DNA of 64,000 bases from Hyphomicrobiales bacterium (GCA_025359265.1 JANYHB010000027.1:1-64000); one strand, 5' to 3'; counted from the stretch's first letter, positions 13,369 to 23,865 are shown. Notes: generated by a model not told the origin, from the sequence alone. Program-made: numbers and translations.

Positions 13369-13878
13369 ATGAAATCGGGTATTGAAAATCTAACCGATGA
13401 AGAACTTGAGAATTTCGTCAACAACTATCAAAGGGCGCGAAAGACGGAGGGGGGAAAGTATCCCCTTTCTTCGCTAGTGCTCGAACAGGAAAAGCGCAAA
13501 AAATCACACTTCAGCGGGCGTGAAACTGTTGAGGCAATCATACGGCTGTGTCGCCAAACACGGGAACATCACGTTACCTACGGCACCTTGTACAGTTGTT
13601 TGGCCCCCCGAGCGGTCTGGAAAGGTAACGCTACCCAATCGCTCATGTCGAAAGTACTAGATAAGGCTGCCTATTATTGTGTTTCCAACCAACTTCCTAT
13701 TCTAACTGTCCTTGTAGTTCGCGTAAACGGAAAGCTTTCTGAGGAAGCGGTGCTGAATATTTATAACTACGCTAAGAAGTTTGGACTCGAAGTTGGATTT
13801 GACCCAATTGCATACATAGATGAACAGGTTCATCAGTCTTTGAAATTTGTGTCAGGTGAGATTGAGTTGCCAGCGTAA
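13369..13878 (+). CDS. Hypothetical protein (169 aa)
   Basis: Intact ORF with methionine start; family resemblance only (...TYGTLYSCL...YYCVSNQLPILTVLVVRV...). Confidence 0.7.
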   Translation: MKSGIENLTDEELENFVNNYQRARKTEGGKYPLSSLVLEQEKRKKSHFSGRETVEAIIRLCRQTREHHVTYGTLYSCLAPRAVWKGNATQSLMSKVLDKAAYYCVSNQLPILTVLVVRVNGKLSEEAVLNIYNYAKKFGLEVGFDPIAYIDEQVHQSLKFVSGEIELPA

Positions 13879-13918
13879 GAAATGCTTTCAAACCTCTTGA
13901 GGCTGCCAACTTCTCATT

Positions 13919-14908
13919 TTACACCTTCTCCCACTTCCGGCTCTTCTCTGACTTAAAAAATGCATCGATGATCTTCATGTTCTTAATGGCATCATCCAAG
14001 CCCCAGGCCAGCCTCTTCTTGGCGCGGATGCTGCGGCCGAAGGCTTCGGCTTGCAGTTGGTATTGATCGCTCACCGGATAGGAATGCCACACCCCCATAT
14101 TCATCTCTTCGCCTTGCACAAAGATGCGGTTCGGCGTGTCGGGCGGCGCGTTGAAAGGGATTTCAATTTCAATGCGCCCCTTGGTTCCCATAATCTGCAC
14201 CCGTTGAAACGGTGCAAGCTGGGTTGAGATCGTAAAGCTCAAATGCCGCCCTTTGCCAAAGTCAGCAAGGCCCCCCATCAGGCGATCCACTTTGAATTTG
14301 GGATCATTGTCAATCGTGCCAATCACGCGCTTAGGCTCACCATCAAAAATGTACCGGGCAATGGTGATGGGATAACACCCAATATCAAGAAGCCCGCCAC
14401 CTCCTATGCCTGCCATGTTGCGCACATTCTTGGGATCGCGGTTGAAATAGGTGAACATGACTTGAATGGCGCGAACCTCACCAATCTCGCCCGCCTTCAC
14501 CCGGGCCTTGGCATCAATCCACTGCAACGCATGGCGCACCATAAAAGCTTCGGCGATTTGCACTTTGCGCGGGGCTTTTTGAAGCTTTTTCGCCTCCTTG
14601 GCGGTGATGGCAATGGGCTTTTCACACAGCACATGCTTGCCCGCCTTGGCCGCTGCCATGGTCAGCGGTACATGCAGGTGGTTGGGCAAGGGGTTGTAAA
14701 CGCACTCAATCTCGGGGTCTGCCAGCATCTCCTCATAAGATCCATAGGCCTTGGCAATGCCCAACTTGGCCGCCCATTCTTGCGCCGTTTTGAGGTTTCG
14801 TGACGAAATGGCAACGATTTCAATATCGGGGCTTTTCAGCATACCCGGCAGAACTTTGGTCACGCCGATATTGGCTGTTGAGACGATACCCCATTTCACT
14901 TTTGTCAT
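13919..14908 (-). CDS. Gfo/Idh/MocA family oxidoreductase
   Basis: KWGIVSTANIGVTKVLPGMLKSPDIEIVAISSRN, YNPLPNHLHVPLTMAAAKAGKHVLCEKPIA. Confidence 0.93.
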   Translation of the reverse strand: MTKVKWGIVSTANIGVTKVLPGMLKSPDIEIVAISSRNLKTAQEWAAKLGIAKAYGSYEEMLADPEIECVYNPLPNHLHVPLTMAAAKAGKHVLCEKPIAITAKEAKKLQKAPRKVQIAEAFMVRHALQWIDAKARVKAGEIGEVRAIQVMFTYFNRDPKNVRNMAGIGGGGLLDIGCYPITIARYIFDGEPKRVIGTIDNDPKFKVDRLMGGLADFGKGRHLSFTISTQLAPFQRVQIMGTKGRIEIEIPFNAPPDTPNRIFVQGEEMNMGVWHSYPVSDQYQLQAEAFGRSIRAKKRLAWGLDDAIKNMKIIDAFFKSEKSRKWEKV

Positions 14909-15057
14909 TATTAAGCTCCCCTTGTGATTGCCACGTGCTTAATGTGTCGCGCAAAGAAAGAACAGTGCCGCAATCACAAAGTTTGTGAGCGACAGGTAAC
15001 TTGCGAGCTTGCTGAAAAAGCGCAATAGTCACAACCATGTCATCAGGGAGAAACACA

Positions 15058-16020
15058 ATGACGCAATCAGTTGCCAAATCTTTAGCCACTTTAGCTTTGA
15101 CCGCCAGCCTGTTTGGTTTTTCAGCTGCAGCACAAGCAGGTGACGCCGCTACGTGCCAGACTGTCAAAATGTCTGACATTGGCTGGACGGATGTAACCGC
15201 CATCACCGCTCTCACCGGTGCCATGTTGGACGGCATGGGCTATAAGGGCGACATCAAGCTTCTTGAAGTGCCGGTCACCTTCGCTTCGATGAAAAACAAG
15301 GATATCGACGTGTTTTTGGGTAACTGGATGCCTTCGATGGAAGCCGACATCAAAGCCTATAGTGCCGACAAATCCGTTGAGACAGTGGCGGCTAACTTGC
15401 CTACCGGCGCTTTCTATACTTTGGCCGTGCCAGAATATACTTACGCCAAGGGCCTGCATGACTTTGCTGACATTGCCAAGTTCAAAGACAGCCTGCACGG
15501 CAAGTTCTTTGGTATTGAGCCCGGAAATGATGGCAACCGCCACATTCTGGATATGATCAAGGATGCAAAATTCAAGCTGGATGGATTTGAACTGGTAGAA
15601 AGCTCTGAGGCGGGCATGCTCTCGGAAGTGGCCAAGGCCACCCAGAACAAGGAAGATATTGTTTATCTCGGCTGGGCTCCGCATCCGATGAACAACACGT
15701 TCAAGATGAAATATCTCACCGGTGGTGATGATCTTTTCGGGCCTAACATGGGCGCTGCCGTGGTCAACTCCACCGTGCGGCAAGGCTATACGGCAGAGTG
15801 CCCCAATGTCGGCAAGCTCGTAAAGCAGCTGAAGTTCGAAGTGGGCATGGAAAATGAAATCATGGATCAAATTTTGAATAAGAGCGTGGATGCCAAACTG
15901 GCCGCCGTCGCCTACGTGAAGGCCCATCCCGATGTGATCAAGCCCTGGCTGGAAGGTGTAACAACTTTCGACGGTAAAGGCCCGGCGCTGGACGCGGTGA
16001 AAAAGGCCCTTGGCCTTTAA
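15058..16020 (+). CDS. choX: Choline/betaine ABC transporter substrate-binding protein
   Basis: Signal peptide; VKMSDIGWTDVTAITALTGAMLDGMGY, VFLGNWMPSM, YLGWAPHPMN; start at 15058 after RBS gggag. Confidence 0.88.
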   Translation: MTQSVAKSLATLALTASLFGFSAAAQAGDAATCQTVKMSDIGWTDVTAITALTGAMLDGMGYKGDIKLLEVPVTFASMKNKDIDVFLGNWMPSMEADIKAYSADKSVETVAANLPTGAFYTLAVPEYTYAKGLHDFADIAKFKDSLHGKFFGIEPGNDGNRHILDMIKDAKFKLDGFELVESSEAGMLSEVAKATQNKEDIVYLGWAPHPMNNTFKMKYLTGGDDLFGPNMGAAVVNSTVRQGYTAECPNVGKLVKQLKFEVGMENEIMDQILNKSVDAKLAAVAYVKAHPDVIKPWLEGVTTFDGKGPALDAVKKALGL

Positions 16021-16041
16021 GGCAATTTGGTGAGAGAATGC

Positions 16042-16070
16042 AAGGCGGGCTGTTGGGGCCCGCCTTTTTT
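16042..16070 (+). terminator. Hairpin with T-tract between choX and choW (terminator/attenuator)
   Basis: AAGGCGGGC-tgttggg-GCCCGCCTTTTTT. Confidence 0.85.
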
Positions 16071-16095
16071 GTAACCAAGGATCGGCAACACAACC

Positions 16096-16950
16096 ATGGA
16101 ACAAATTTTCAATCTTTCCTTCATCCCCAAAATTCCATGGGGGGCCTGGGGTAAGATATTCTTCTCATTTTTCACGTCGAACTTTGATTGGTTCTTCCGC
16201 GGCATTGCCAAGGCAATGGGCTACGTATTGGATAATCTGGTGGTCTTGCTTCTGTCAGCTCCGCCACTATTGATCATCATCGCACTGGCGGCCATCGCTT
16301 ACCTCGCCAAGCGCTCTTGGAAATTGGCACTGGGCGTCTTTCTCGGCTTCGCCTTCATGCTCAATCAAGGAGAATGGAAGGAAACGATGCAAACGCTGGT
16401 GCTCGTGTCTTTTTCAACTGCTGCAGCCGTTGCCATTGGCGTGCCGCTGGGCATTTATGCTGCCCACCGCCCCAAGGTTTGGCAATATCTCAGCCCGCTT
16501 CTTGATCTGATGCAAACCATGCCAACTTATGTTTATCTTATTCCGGCGCTCATTCTATTTGGCCTTGGCGCACCGTCGGGCCTTCTCGTTACGGTCATCT
16601 TTGCTGCCCCTGCCGCCATTCGCATGACCCATCTGGGCATCACCTCGGTGCCCAAATCAATGCTGGAAGCGGGTGAGGCTTTTGGTGCCAGCCGTTCACA
16701 GCTGTTGTGGAAAGTGGAATTCCCGGCGGCTCTGCCCACGGTGATGGCCGGGGTTACTGAATGCATTATGCTCTCGCTTTCGATGGTGGTGATCGCGGGC
16801 CTCATCGGGGCCAATGGTCTGGGCAGCCAAGTAGTGCGTGGCCTGAACCAGTTCAATGTTTCGCTGGGCGTGGAGGCGGGCACGTGCATTGTATTGCTGG
16901 CCTTGATGCTGCACCGTGCCACCCACGTTGAACATGGAGTAGGCCATTGA
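16096..16950 (+). CDS. choW: Choline/betaine ABC transporter permease (ProW-like)
   Basis: ProW-type permease: VAIGVPLGIYAAH, LDLMQTMPTYVYLIPALILFGLG. Confidence 0.88.
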   Translation: MEQIFNLSFIPKIPWGAWGKIFFSFFTSNFDWFFRGIAKAMGYVLDNLVVLLLSAPPLLIIIALAAIAYLAKRSWKLALGVFLGFAFMLNQGEWKETMQTLVLVSFSTAAAVAIGVPLGIYAAHRPKVWQYLSPLLDLMQTMPTYVYLIPALILFGLGAPSGLLVTVIFAAPAAIRMTHLGITSVPKSMLEAGEAFGASRSQLLWKVEFPAALPTVMAGVTECIMLSLSMVVIAGLIGANGLGSQVVRGLNQFNVSLGVEAGTCIVLLALMLHRATHVEHGVGH

Positions 16951-18137
16951 CCGCCGTCGTCTCGTTCAAATCTGTTGATATTCTTTTTGGCAAGGATCAA
17001 CGGCACGCGCTGAAGCTTTTAGACAGCGGCGTGGCACGGGCCGAGATTTTGGATCAGACCAGCGTGGTGTTGGGTTGCGCCGGCGCATCGCTTGATGTGC
17101 AAGAGGGTGAGATCAGCGTTTTGATGGGTCTTTCAGGCTCAGGCAAATCCACTCTGTTGCGCGGCGTCAACGGCCTTAACAAAGTGACTCGTGGCACCAT
17201 TGCAGTATCTGACGGCAAAAGCATGATTGATGTTGTGACGTGCGATGCTGCAACGCTGCGCAACCTCCGCCAGAAAAACGTGGCCATGGTGTTTCAGCAA
17301 TTCGGGCTGTTGCCATGGCGCACGGTGGCAGAAAATATCGGCTTTGGCCTGGAGCTTGCGGGCGTGTCTCAAGAGGAACGCCAGACGCGTGTGGACAAGC
17401 AGCTGAAGCTTGTGGGTCTGGAGCAATGGGCGGGCAAATATGGCCATGAACTATCAGGCGGTATGCAGCAGCGTGTGGGATTGGCCCGCGCCTTCGCAAC
17501 CGAAGCGCCGATCCTCTTGATGGATGAGCCGTTCTCAGCTCTTGATCCCTTGATCCGCACCAAGCTGCAAGATGAGTTGCTGCAGCTTCAAAAGGAATTA
17601 AAGAAAACCATCATCTTCGTTAGCCATGATTTGGAGGAGGCACTCAAACTCGGCAACACCATTACCATCATGGAAGGGGGCCGCATTGTGCAATCGGGCA
17701 GGCCGGAAGATATCGTTCTGCGCCCCGCCAACGCCTATGTGCGCGACTTCATCGCAAACGTAAACCCTTTGTCAGTGCTCACCGCATGGAATGTGATGCG
17801 CGGTATTCATGAGTTGGAAAAAGACAAGGGCGGGTGGATTTGGCTCGATCGCCGCAAAACGACGAGATTTAAACTCGGCAGAGACAATCGCGTCACATCG
17901 GTGGAGCGTGATGGCGCAAAAGCCGAGTGGGTGTCCTGTGTCGATGCCGAAAAAGTCTTTGCCGCAAAAGACAAGCCTGTGTTCTGGGCCACGCCTGGCA
18001 CATCTCTCAAGACGGTGATGCTGGCCATGCATCAATCAGAAACCGCACCAGTGGCGTTGTTCAACGCCGACAACACTTTTGCCGGCGCCATCGGCGTGCG
18101 CGATGTTTTGCGGGCCGTTCTGAAGCGGGAGAGCTAA
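16947..18137 (+). CDS. choV: Choline/betaine ABC transporter ATP-binding protein
   Basis: VLMGLSGSGKSTLLRGVNGL, HELSGGMQQRVGLARAFA; TTG start overlapping choW stop. Confidence 0.88.
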   Translation: MTAVVSFKSVDILFGKDQRHALKLLDSGVARAEILDQTSVVLGCAGASLDVQEGEISVLMGLSGSGKSTLLRGVNGLNKVTRGTIAVSDGKSMIDVVTCDAATLRNLRQKNVAMVFQQFGLLPWRTVAENIGFGLELAGVSQEERQTRVDKQLKLVGLEQWAGKYGHELSGGMQQRVGLARAFATEAPILLMDEPFSALDPLIRTKLQDELLQLQKELKKTIIFVSHDLEEALKLGNTITIMEGGRIVQSGRPEDIVLRPANAYVRDFIANVNPLSVLTAWNVMRGIHELEKDKGGWIWLDRRKTTRFKLGRDNRVTSVERDGAKAEWVSCVDAEKVFAAKDKPVFWATPGTSLKTVMLAMHQSETAPVALFNADNTFAGAIGVRDVLRAVLKRES

Positions 18138-19303
18138 AAACTTTCGCCTGCTTGCAACGGTCCAACGCCCAGTATTCTTGCTATTGTCTGTCCGATATCA
18201 GAAAACGTTTGATGCAAACCGATGGGTCCAGGCGTTAGCGATGGACAGAACCACAACACAGGCACACGCTCACGAGTATGATCGGTGCCTTCAAAGCTCG
18301 GGTCATTGCCGTGATCGGCGGTGATGAAGACATGATCATTGGGGCCAACCAAGTGCAGTGCTTCAGCCAACCAACGATCAAACTTTTCCAGCAAACCTGC
18401 ATAACCCGCAACATCGCGGCGGTGTCCGAAATCTGTGTCGAAGTTGACGAAATTCACCATGAGAAATCCGCCAGCTTGCAGTTTCGGCATTTCGGATTGG
18501 GTGGTGTCCATCAACATATCCATGCCAGAAATCTTGATCTCGCGTCCCGTTCCGCGGTGCGCATAGATGTCGCCAATCTTGCCGATGCTGCAAATGTCAC
18601 GCCCCGCATTGCTAAGCACATCGAGCAGCGTGTCATGCGGCGGCAACACGGAATAATCCTTGCGGTTTCCTGTGCGCTCAAAGGTCTTTGGCGTGTGGCC
18701 GAGGAAAGGCCGCGCGATAACCCGACCGATATTGAGTGAATAAGAAAGCTCCCGCGCAATCGCACATACTTCATAGAGGCGCTGCAAGCCAAAGTGCGTT
18801 TCATGCGCGGCAATCTGGATGACGCTGTCTGCACTGGTATAGATAATCGGCTTGCCGGTGCGCAAATGTTCTTCGCCGAAATCTTCAATCACTTGGGTGC
18901 CGGAAGCGTGGCCCATGCACAGCAGGCCCGGCACATTGGCGTTGGTGATCAGCTCATTTAAAAATTCTTTGGGAAAAGCCGGGATGGTGGTGGGGAAATA
19001 ACCCCAGTCTTTTGCCAGCTGCACCCCGGCGATTTCCCAATGTCCAGTGATTGTGTCTTTGCCACGGGAAACTTCAGTGGCAGCACCATAACGCCCAATG
19101 ATTTCAGCCATTGGAAACGGATCGACACCGCCCGCAACTTTAGCCGCGCCCCCAAGGCCGAGTGAGGCAAGGGTGGGAATATGCAGCGCGTGTTTTTCGG
19201 CTATATGGCCGAACGTGTTGGAACCTTCATCACCAAACGCCGCGGCATCCGGCGCATGGCCCACGCCAAATCCATCCATGATGAAAAGGAAGGCCCGGCT
19301 CAT
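18134..19303 (-). CDS. deoB: Phosphopentomutase
   Basis: MSRAFLFIMDGFGVGHAPDAAAFGDEGSNTFGHIAE, TADHGNDPSFEGTDHTRE. Confidence 0.96.
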   Translation of the reverse strand: MSRAFLFIMDGFGVGHAPDAAAFGDEGSNTFGHIAEKHALHIPTLASLGLGGAAKVAGGVDPFPMAEIIGRYGAATEVSRGKDTITGHWEIAGVQLAKDWGYFPTTIPAFPKEFLNELITNANVPGLLCMGHASGTQVIEDFGEEHLRTGKPIIYTSADSVIQIAAHETHFGLQRLYEVCAIARELSYSLNIGRVIARPFLGHTPKTFERTGNRKDYSVLPPHDTLLDVLSNAGRDICSIGKIGDIYAHRGTGREIKISGMDMLMDTTQSEMPKLQAGGFLMVNFVNFDTDFGHRRDVAGYAGLLEKFDRWLAEALHLVGPNDHVFITADHGNDPSFEGTDHTRERVPVLWFCPSLTPGPIGLHQTFSDIGQTIARILGVGPLQAGESF

Positions 19304-20610
19304 GGTGCTATGCGTTCCAAGATGACTGCGAGATCCGCCGTATCCTCTTGCACAAAATGATAGGCCTTGCTTACTTTTGCACCGATGTTCCAGCCGAGTT
19401 CTTCATCATCACAATGAACAATGAGGGTTGGTTCGTCGTGCCCAAGCACCTTCCCGACACCAGGCAGCCTGGTAAAGCCTACGGCATGATTGATCTTATC
19501 GCTGGCGACACGGCGACCGCCCCCGAGTTCAATAACCCCAAGACCAATCTCGCGCGTATCGACCCGCGCGATCTTGTTGCCGCCGGCTTTCGTGATTTCA
19601 AGTTTGAACTTTGCTTGCGGCAAATATTTTGACGCCGACCTGAGGAAGTCACTGGGCCCACCAAGTGCCGAGACCATTTTTTCAAACCGCTCAGCGGCAC
19701 TGCCGTCACTCAAACTCTTGCTCAAACGGGCTTGCCCATCGCCGTGATCTTTGGCGATGCCGGTGCCCACAAGCAGTTCGGCTCCGAGTTCAAGTGTCAC
19801 TTGGTGCAAGCGACGATCACGATACTTGCCAGTGAGATAGTCCACGGCGTTTTGCACTTCCACCGCGTTACCCGCACAGGATGCCAGAGGTTCATTCATA
19901 TCCGTGATCAGTGCCGTGGTTTTCAATCCCGCCCCATTGGCCACGCTCACGAGGGATTTTGCCAGCCCCACCGCATCTTCGCGCTTGGTCATGAACGCGC
20001 CGGAGCCGCATTTAACGTCCATCACCAGATGTTGCAAACCAGCGGCCAGTTTTTTCGACAGTATGGAGGCCGTGATCAGCGGCACACTCTCAACCGTGGC
20101 CGTGACATCGCGGATGCCATAAAGGCGTTTGTCGGCAGGGGCGAGATCAGCTGTTTGCCCGATGATGGCGCAGCCCACTTCGCCCACCACTTTGCGGAAC
20201 AGGGCGTTGTCTGGAGTCGTATTGTAGCCTGGAATCGCATCAAGCTTGTCTAGCGTTCCACCCGTGTGGCCCAGCCCACGACCGGAAATCATTGGCACAA
20301 AACATCCGCACGCCGCCAACATGGGGGCCAACATCAGTGAGACGTTGTCGCCAATGCCGCCTGTGGAATGTTTATCCACCACCGGCCCCGGCAAATTCCA
20401 CTTGAGCACGGTGCCGGAATCGCGCATCGCCAGCGTCAAGCCCACGGCCTCTGCAGCGCTCATGCCTTTGAAAAACACCGCCATGGCGAAGGCGGCAACT
20501 TGGCCTTCAGACACTCTGCCACTCGTCAGTCCTTTGATGAACTCTTGCACTTCGGCGGTGCTGAGTGCGCGGCCATCGCGCTTGGCGCGGATGACTTCTT
20601 GCGGCAACAC
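19300..20610 (-). CDS. deoA: Thymidine phosphorylase
   Basis: MLPQEVIRAKRDGRALSTAEVQEF, VDKHSTGGIGDNVSLMLAPMLAACG. Confidence 0.96.
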   Translation of the reverse strand: MLPQEVIRAKRDGRALSTAEVQEFIKGLTSGRVSEGQVAAFAMAVFFKGMSAAEAVGLTLAMRDSGTVLKWNLPGPVVDKHSTGGIGDNVSLMLAPMLAACGCFVPMISGRGLGHTGGTLDKLDAIPGYNTTPDNALFRKVVGEVGCAIIGQTADLAPADKRLYGIRDVTATVESVPLITASILSKKLAAGLQHLVMDVKCGSGAFMTKREDAVGLAKSLVSVANGAGLKTTALITDMNEPLASCAGNAVEVQNAVDYLTGKYRDRRLHQVTLELGAELLVGTGIAKDHGDGQARLSKSLSDGSAAERFEKMVSALGGPSDFLRSASKYLPQAKFKLEITKAGGNKIARVDTREIGLGVIELGGGRRVASDKINHAVGFTRLPGVGKVLGHDEPTLIVHCDDEELGWNIGAKVSKAYHFVQEDTADLAVILERIAP

Positions 20611-21395
20611 TATTTCAAATCCTTGAAGAAGCGGATCAGCAGCCGTTTCATATCGCCCGCCGCCTTCATGCCTTCGCGCTTGGTTTCTTCGTGTGAAGGC
20701 GAGGCACCTTTGATGCCTGCGGCCAAATTGGTGATGGTGGAGATTGCAGCAACCTTCATTCCCAGCCTGCGGGCCAGAATGGTTTCGGGGGCTGTGGACA
20801 TCCCCACTGCGGTGCCACCGATAATTTGCATCATTCTAATTTCAGCCGGTGTTTCAAACGACGGGCCGGAATACCAGCAATAAACGCCTTGTTTCACCGC
20901 TATCTTTGCTTTTTTCGCCGCGGCCACAAAAGCCTTTCGTAAATCCGCATCATAAGCATTGGTCATGGAAACAAAATTTTCGTCGCCATGCTGACCCATC
21001 AGGGGGTTCATGCCGGCGCAATTGATATGGTCGGTGAGAAGCATGAGCGAACCGGGCTTCATCGAGGATTTAAGAGATCCCGCCGCGTTGGTGAGGATCA
21101 AAGTTTTTATGCCCGCATCTTGCAATTGTTGCAATGCCGGGCGCATCACCGCCGCATTGCCATCTTCATAAGCATGCGCACGGCCCGCCAACACGGCCAC
21201 TTCAACCCCGCCGATATTTCCCAACACCAACTTGCCCGCATGGCCAGAAATTCTCGGAACGGGAAAACCAGTAAGCTCCGTATACGCAATATCCAGCGGC
21301 TGCTCCACGGCATCAATCACTGAACCAAGAGCCGAGCCTAAAATGACGGCATACTTTGGCACGCGGCCTTGAAGGCGGGACTTCAAATCACTCAT
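20610..21395 (-). CDS. Purine nucleoside phosphorylase (trimeric PNP family)
   Basis: AVILGSALGSV, LILTNAAGSLKSSMKPGSLMLLTDHIN, GVYCWYSGPSFETPAEIRM. Confidence 0.93.
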   Translation of the reverse strand: MSDLKSRLQGRVPKYAVILGSALGSVIDAVEQPLDIAYTELTGFPVPRISGHAGKLVLGNIGGVEVAVLAGRAHAYEDGNAAVMRPALQQLQDAGIKTLILTNAAGSLKSSMKPGSLMLLTDHINCAGMNPLMGQHGDENFVSMTNAYDADLRKAFVAAAKKAKIAVKQGVYCWYSGPSFETPAEIRMMQIIGGTAVGMSTAPETILARRLGMKVAAISTITNLAAGIKGASPSHEETKREGMKAAGDMKRLLIRFFKDLK

Positions 21396-21784
21396 TTCAA
21401 ATTCTCCGGCCCAAAACTGGCGGGCAGCAATTCATCCAGCGTGAAGGTTTTCAGCAGTGAACCCTGTTCTGTGCAGCAATGGATTTTTACGTCGCCACTT
21501 GCAAACTCTCTGATCTTCTGGCGGCAACCACCGCAGGGTGTGCATAATGTATCGCCATTGCCCAGAACAGCAACTTCAGTAATGCGCGTGCCGCCCGCCA
21601 TTATCAGGTGTGCGATGGTCGAGCATTCTGCGCACCAGCCTTGGGGGTAGGCGGCGTTCTCCATATTCGCCCCCGCGTGAATGCGGCCTTGCTCATCCGA
21701 CATTGCGGCGCCGACATAAAATTTGGAATACGGCGCATGGGATTTTTTGCGCGCCGCCATGGCAGCTTCAATGAGGTGACGCAT
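21392..21784 (-). CDS. cdd: Cytidine deaminase
   Basis: RKKSHAPYSKFYVGAAM, GWCAECSTI, CTPCGGCRQKIREF. Confidence 0.95.
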   Translation of the reverse strand: MRHLIEAAMAARKKSHAPYSKFYVGAAMSDEQGRIHAGANMENAAYPQGWCAECSTIAHLIMAGGTRITEVAVLGNGDTLCTPCGGCRQKIREFASGDVKIHCCTEQGSLLKTFTLDELLPASFGPENLK

Positions 21785-22746
21785 TATCGATCCTTTAAAT
21801 AGGGAATACCGGCTGCTTTCGGCGGTATAGATTTGCCGATGAAGCCCGCCAACAACACAATCGTCATCACATAAGGCAGAGAGTTGAAAACCTGCACGGG
21901 GATTTCAAAGCCAAAAAGATGCACGCCCTGCATGAAGTTTGCGATGGCTTGCAGGAAGCCGAATAGCAAACACGCCCAGAGCGCGGGCCAAGCCCGCCAG
22001 TTGGCGAAAATCAATGCGGTGAGGGCCAGAAATCCGCGCCCGCCAGACATATCGCGTACGAAGCTGGTTTGCAGTGCAGTTGAAAGATAAGCGCCCGCCA
22101 CACCGCACAATATACCGGCGATAATCACGGCCTCATATCGCAGTCGCGCCACAGATATGCCCGCTGTATCCACAGCCTGCGGATTTTCACCCACTGCGCG
22201 CAGGCGCAGGCCAAAGCGGGTCTTTGCCAAAGTCCACGCCGTTAACGGCACCATGAGAAGTGCCGCATAAGTCAGGATGGAATGGTCAAAGACAATTTTG
22301 GCGAATGGGCCAAAACCCGGCGTATTCAAAAGGGCATCCTTGCCGGGAAAGGAGATGGCTGAAAAGCGCGATGCATCATCCAGCTGCGGCGTGCGCCCAC
22401 CTTGCTTGAACCATGAATGGCCCAGCACCACGGCCAAGCCTGCCGCCAACATATTGATGGCGACACCCGAGACCACCTGATTGCCACGTTGATTGATGGC
22501 GGCATAGCCATGCACCAGTGAAAAGCTGATTGAAACGACAATGGCCAAGAACAGCCCAATCCACGGCGAGTGAAAGTAGGCCGCCCCAGAGGCCGCAGCA
22601 AAAGCGCCCGCCAGCATCTTGCCTTCAAGGCCAATGTCCACAATGCCAGAGCGTTCACTCCACAAGCCCGCAAGGCAGGCGAGAATCAAGGGCACTGACA
22701 TACGAATGGTGGAGGCCAGAATTTCAGGAAGGATTGAAAAGTCCAT
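21784..22746 (-). CDS. Nucleoside ABC transporter permease
   Basis: GLWSERSGIVDIGLEGKMLAGAFAAA; BMP-type ABC permease in operon. Confidence 0.9.
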   Translation of the reverse strand: MDFSILPEILASTIRMSVPLILACLAGLWSERSGIVDIGLEGKMLAGAFAAASGAAYFHSPWIGLFLAIVVSISFSLVHGYAAINQRGNQVVSGVAINMLAAGLAVVLGHSWFKQGGRTPQLDDASRFSAISFPGKDALLNTPGFGPFAKIVFDHSILTYAALLMVPLTAWTLAKTRFGLRLRAVGENPQAVDTAGISVARLRYEAVIIAGILCGVAGAYLSTALQTSFVRDMSGGRGFLALTALIFANWRAWPALWACLLFGFLQAIANFMQGVHLFGFEIPVQVFNSLPYVMTIVLLAGFIGKSIPPKAAGIPYLKDR

Positions 22747-22749
22747 GTC

Positions 22750-23865
22750 TCAGCCTTGCCTCGCAAAAAGGATGCTGAGATAAGGTCGGAAGGCCTGTTC
22801 CAGCGCGCCCATAAATAAAATCACCAATCCTTGGATCACCACAACCATATCGCGGTTGATATTCTGATTGCCAAACGAAAGTTCTGTGCCGCCTTGATAG
22901 AGTAAACCGAAGAGCAAGGCCGCAAGCATGATGCCCAGTGGATGTGAGCGGCCCATCAGCGCCACGGCAATGCCAACAAAGCCAGCGCCTTGCACATATT
23001 CAAGAACCAACCGATGTTGCGCACCCAGCACTTCGTGAAAAGCCAATAGGCCGGCAAGCCCGCCCGAGATGGCCATGGTGATCATGATGATGCGCGATGG
23101 CTTAATGCCCGCATAAACCGCGGCATCCATGTTGGCGCCAACCGTGCGAATTTCATATCCAAGCCTGGTGCGCCAGAGAAGATACCACACCATCCAAGCA
23201 GCCAGCAGGGCTATGAAAACTGTGGGATTCAAAGGCGTTGCCGGAATCTTCACGCCAATCCAACGGCCGATTTCTCGAAAATTCATGATATAGGCATCAT
23301 TGATGCCACGGCTTTCAACCGCCATTTTGCCGACGGGGCGGAACACCATGTTGATCATATAAACCATCAAACTGGCGGTGATATAATTCAACATGATCGT
23401 GGTGATCACAATGTGGCTGCCGCGCTTGGCCTGCAGATAGCCGGGAAACCAGCCCCAGGCAGCACCCACCACTATGCTGCCCATCAAGCACACCAGCAAA
23501 GTGATCGGTTGCGAAATGCCCACGGGCAAAACGGACGCGAGTGCGCCGCCGAGGATTAAGCCGGGTGTGGCGGCACCCAGGCCCGCTGCATAAGCTTGGC
23601 CCTCACCGCCAATGTTAAACAGGCCTGCATGAAAAGCCACTGCAACGCACAAGCCAGTGAAGGTAAAATTGGTGGCGTAATAAAGCATGTAAGACCAGCC
23701 CTTGAGAGAGCCCAAAGCACCATCCAACATGATAGCCAAAGCCTGAAACGGATTTTCACCTATAAGTGCCACAACCAGCCCTGCCACAATGAAGGCGATG
23801 GCAAGGTTGATGAGGGGGATAAGGCCCACGTCCACCCAGGTGGGAAGCTCAGTGCGCGCGCTCAT
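22750..23865 (-). CDS. Nucleoside ABC transporter permease
   Basis: GLCVAVAFHAGLFNIGGEGQAYAAGLGA; paired permease. Confidence 0.9.
   Translation of the reverse strand: MSARTELPTWVDVGLIPLINLAIAFIVAGLVVALIGENPFQALAIMLDGALGSLKGWSYMLYYATNFTFTGLCVAVAFHAGLFNIGGEGQAYAAGLGAATPGLILGGALASVLPVGISQPITLLVCLMGSIVVGAAWGWFPGYLQAKRGSHIVITTIMLNYITASLMVYMINMVFRPVGKMAVESRGINDAYIMNFREIGRWIGVKIPATPLNPTVFIALLAAWMVWYLLWRTRLGYEIRTVGANMDAAVYAGIKPSRIIMITMAISGGLAGLLAFHEVLGAQHRLVLEYVQGAGFVGIAVALMGRSHPLGIMLAALLFGLLYQGGTELSFGNQNINRDMVVVIQGLVILFMGALEQAFRPYLSILFARQG

Noticed and set aside
15121-16104. 327-aa minus-strand ORF antisense to choX
   Set aside because: Fully overlaps a well-supported periplasmic binding protein gene; product has no recognisable family features.
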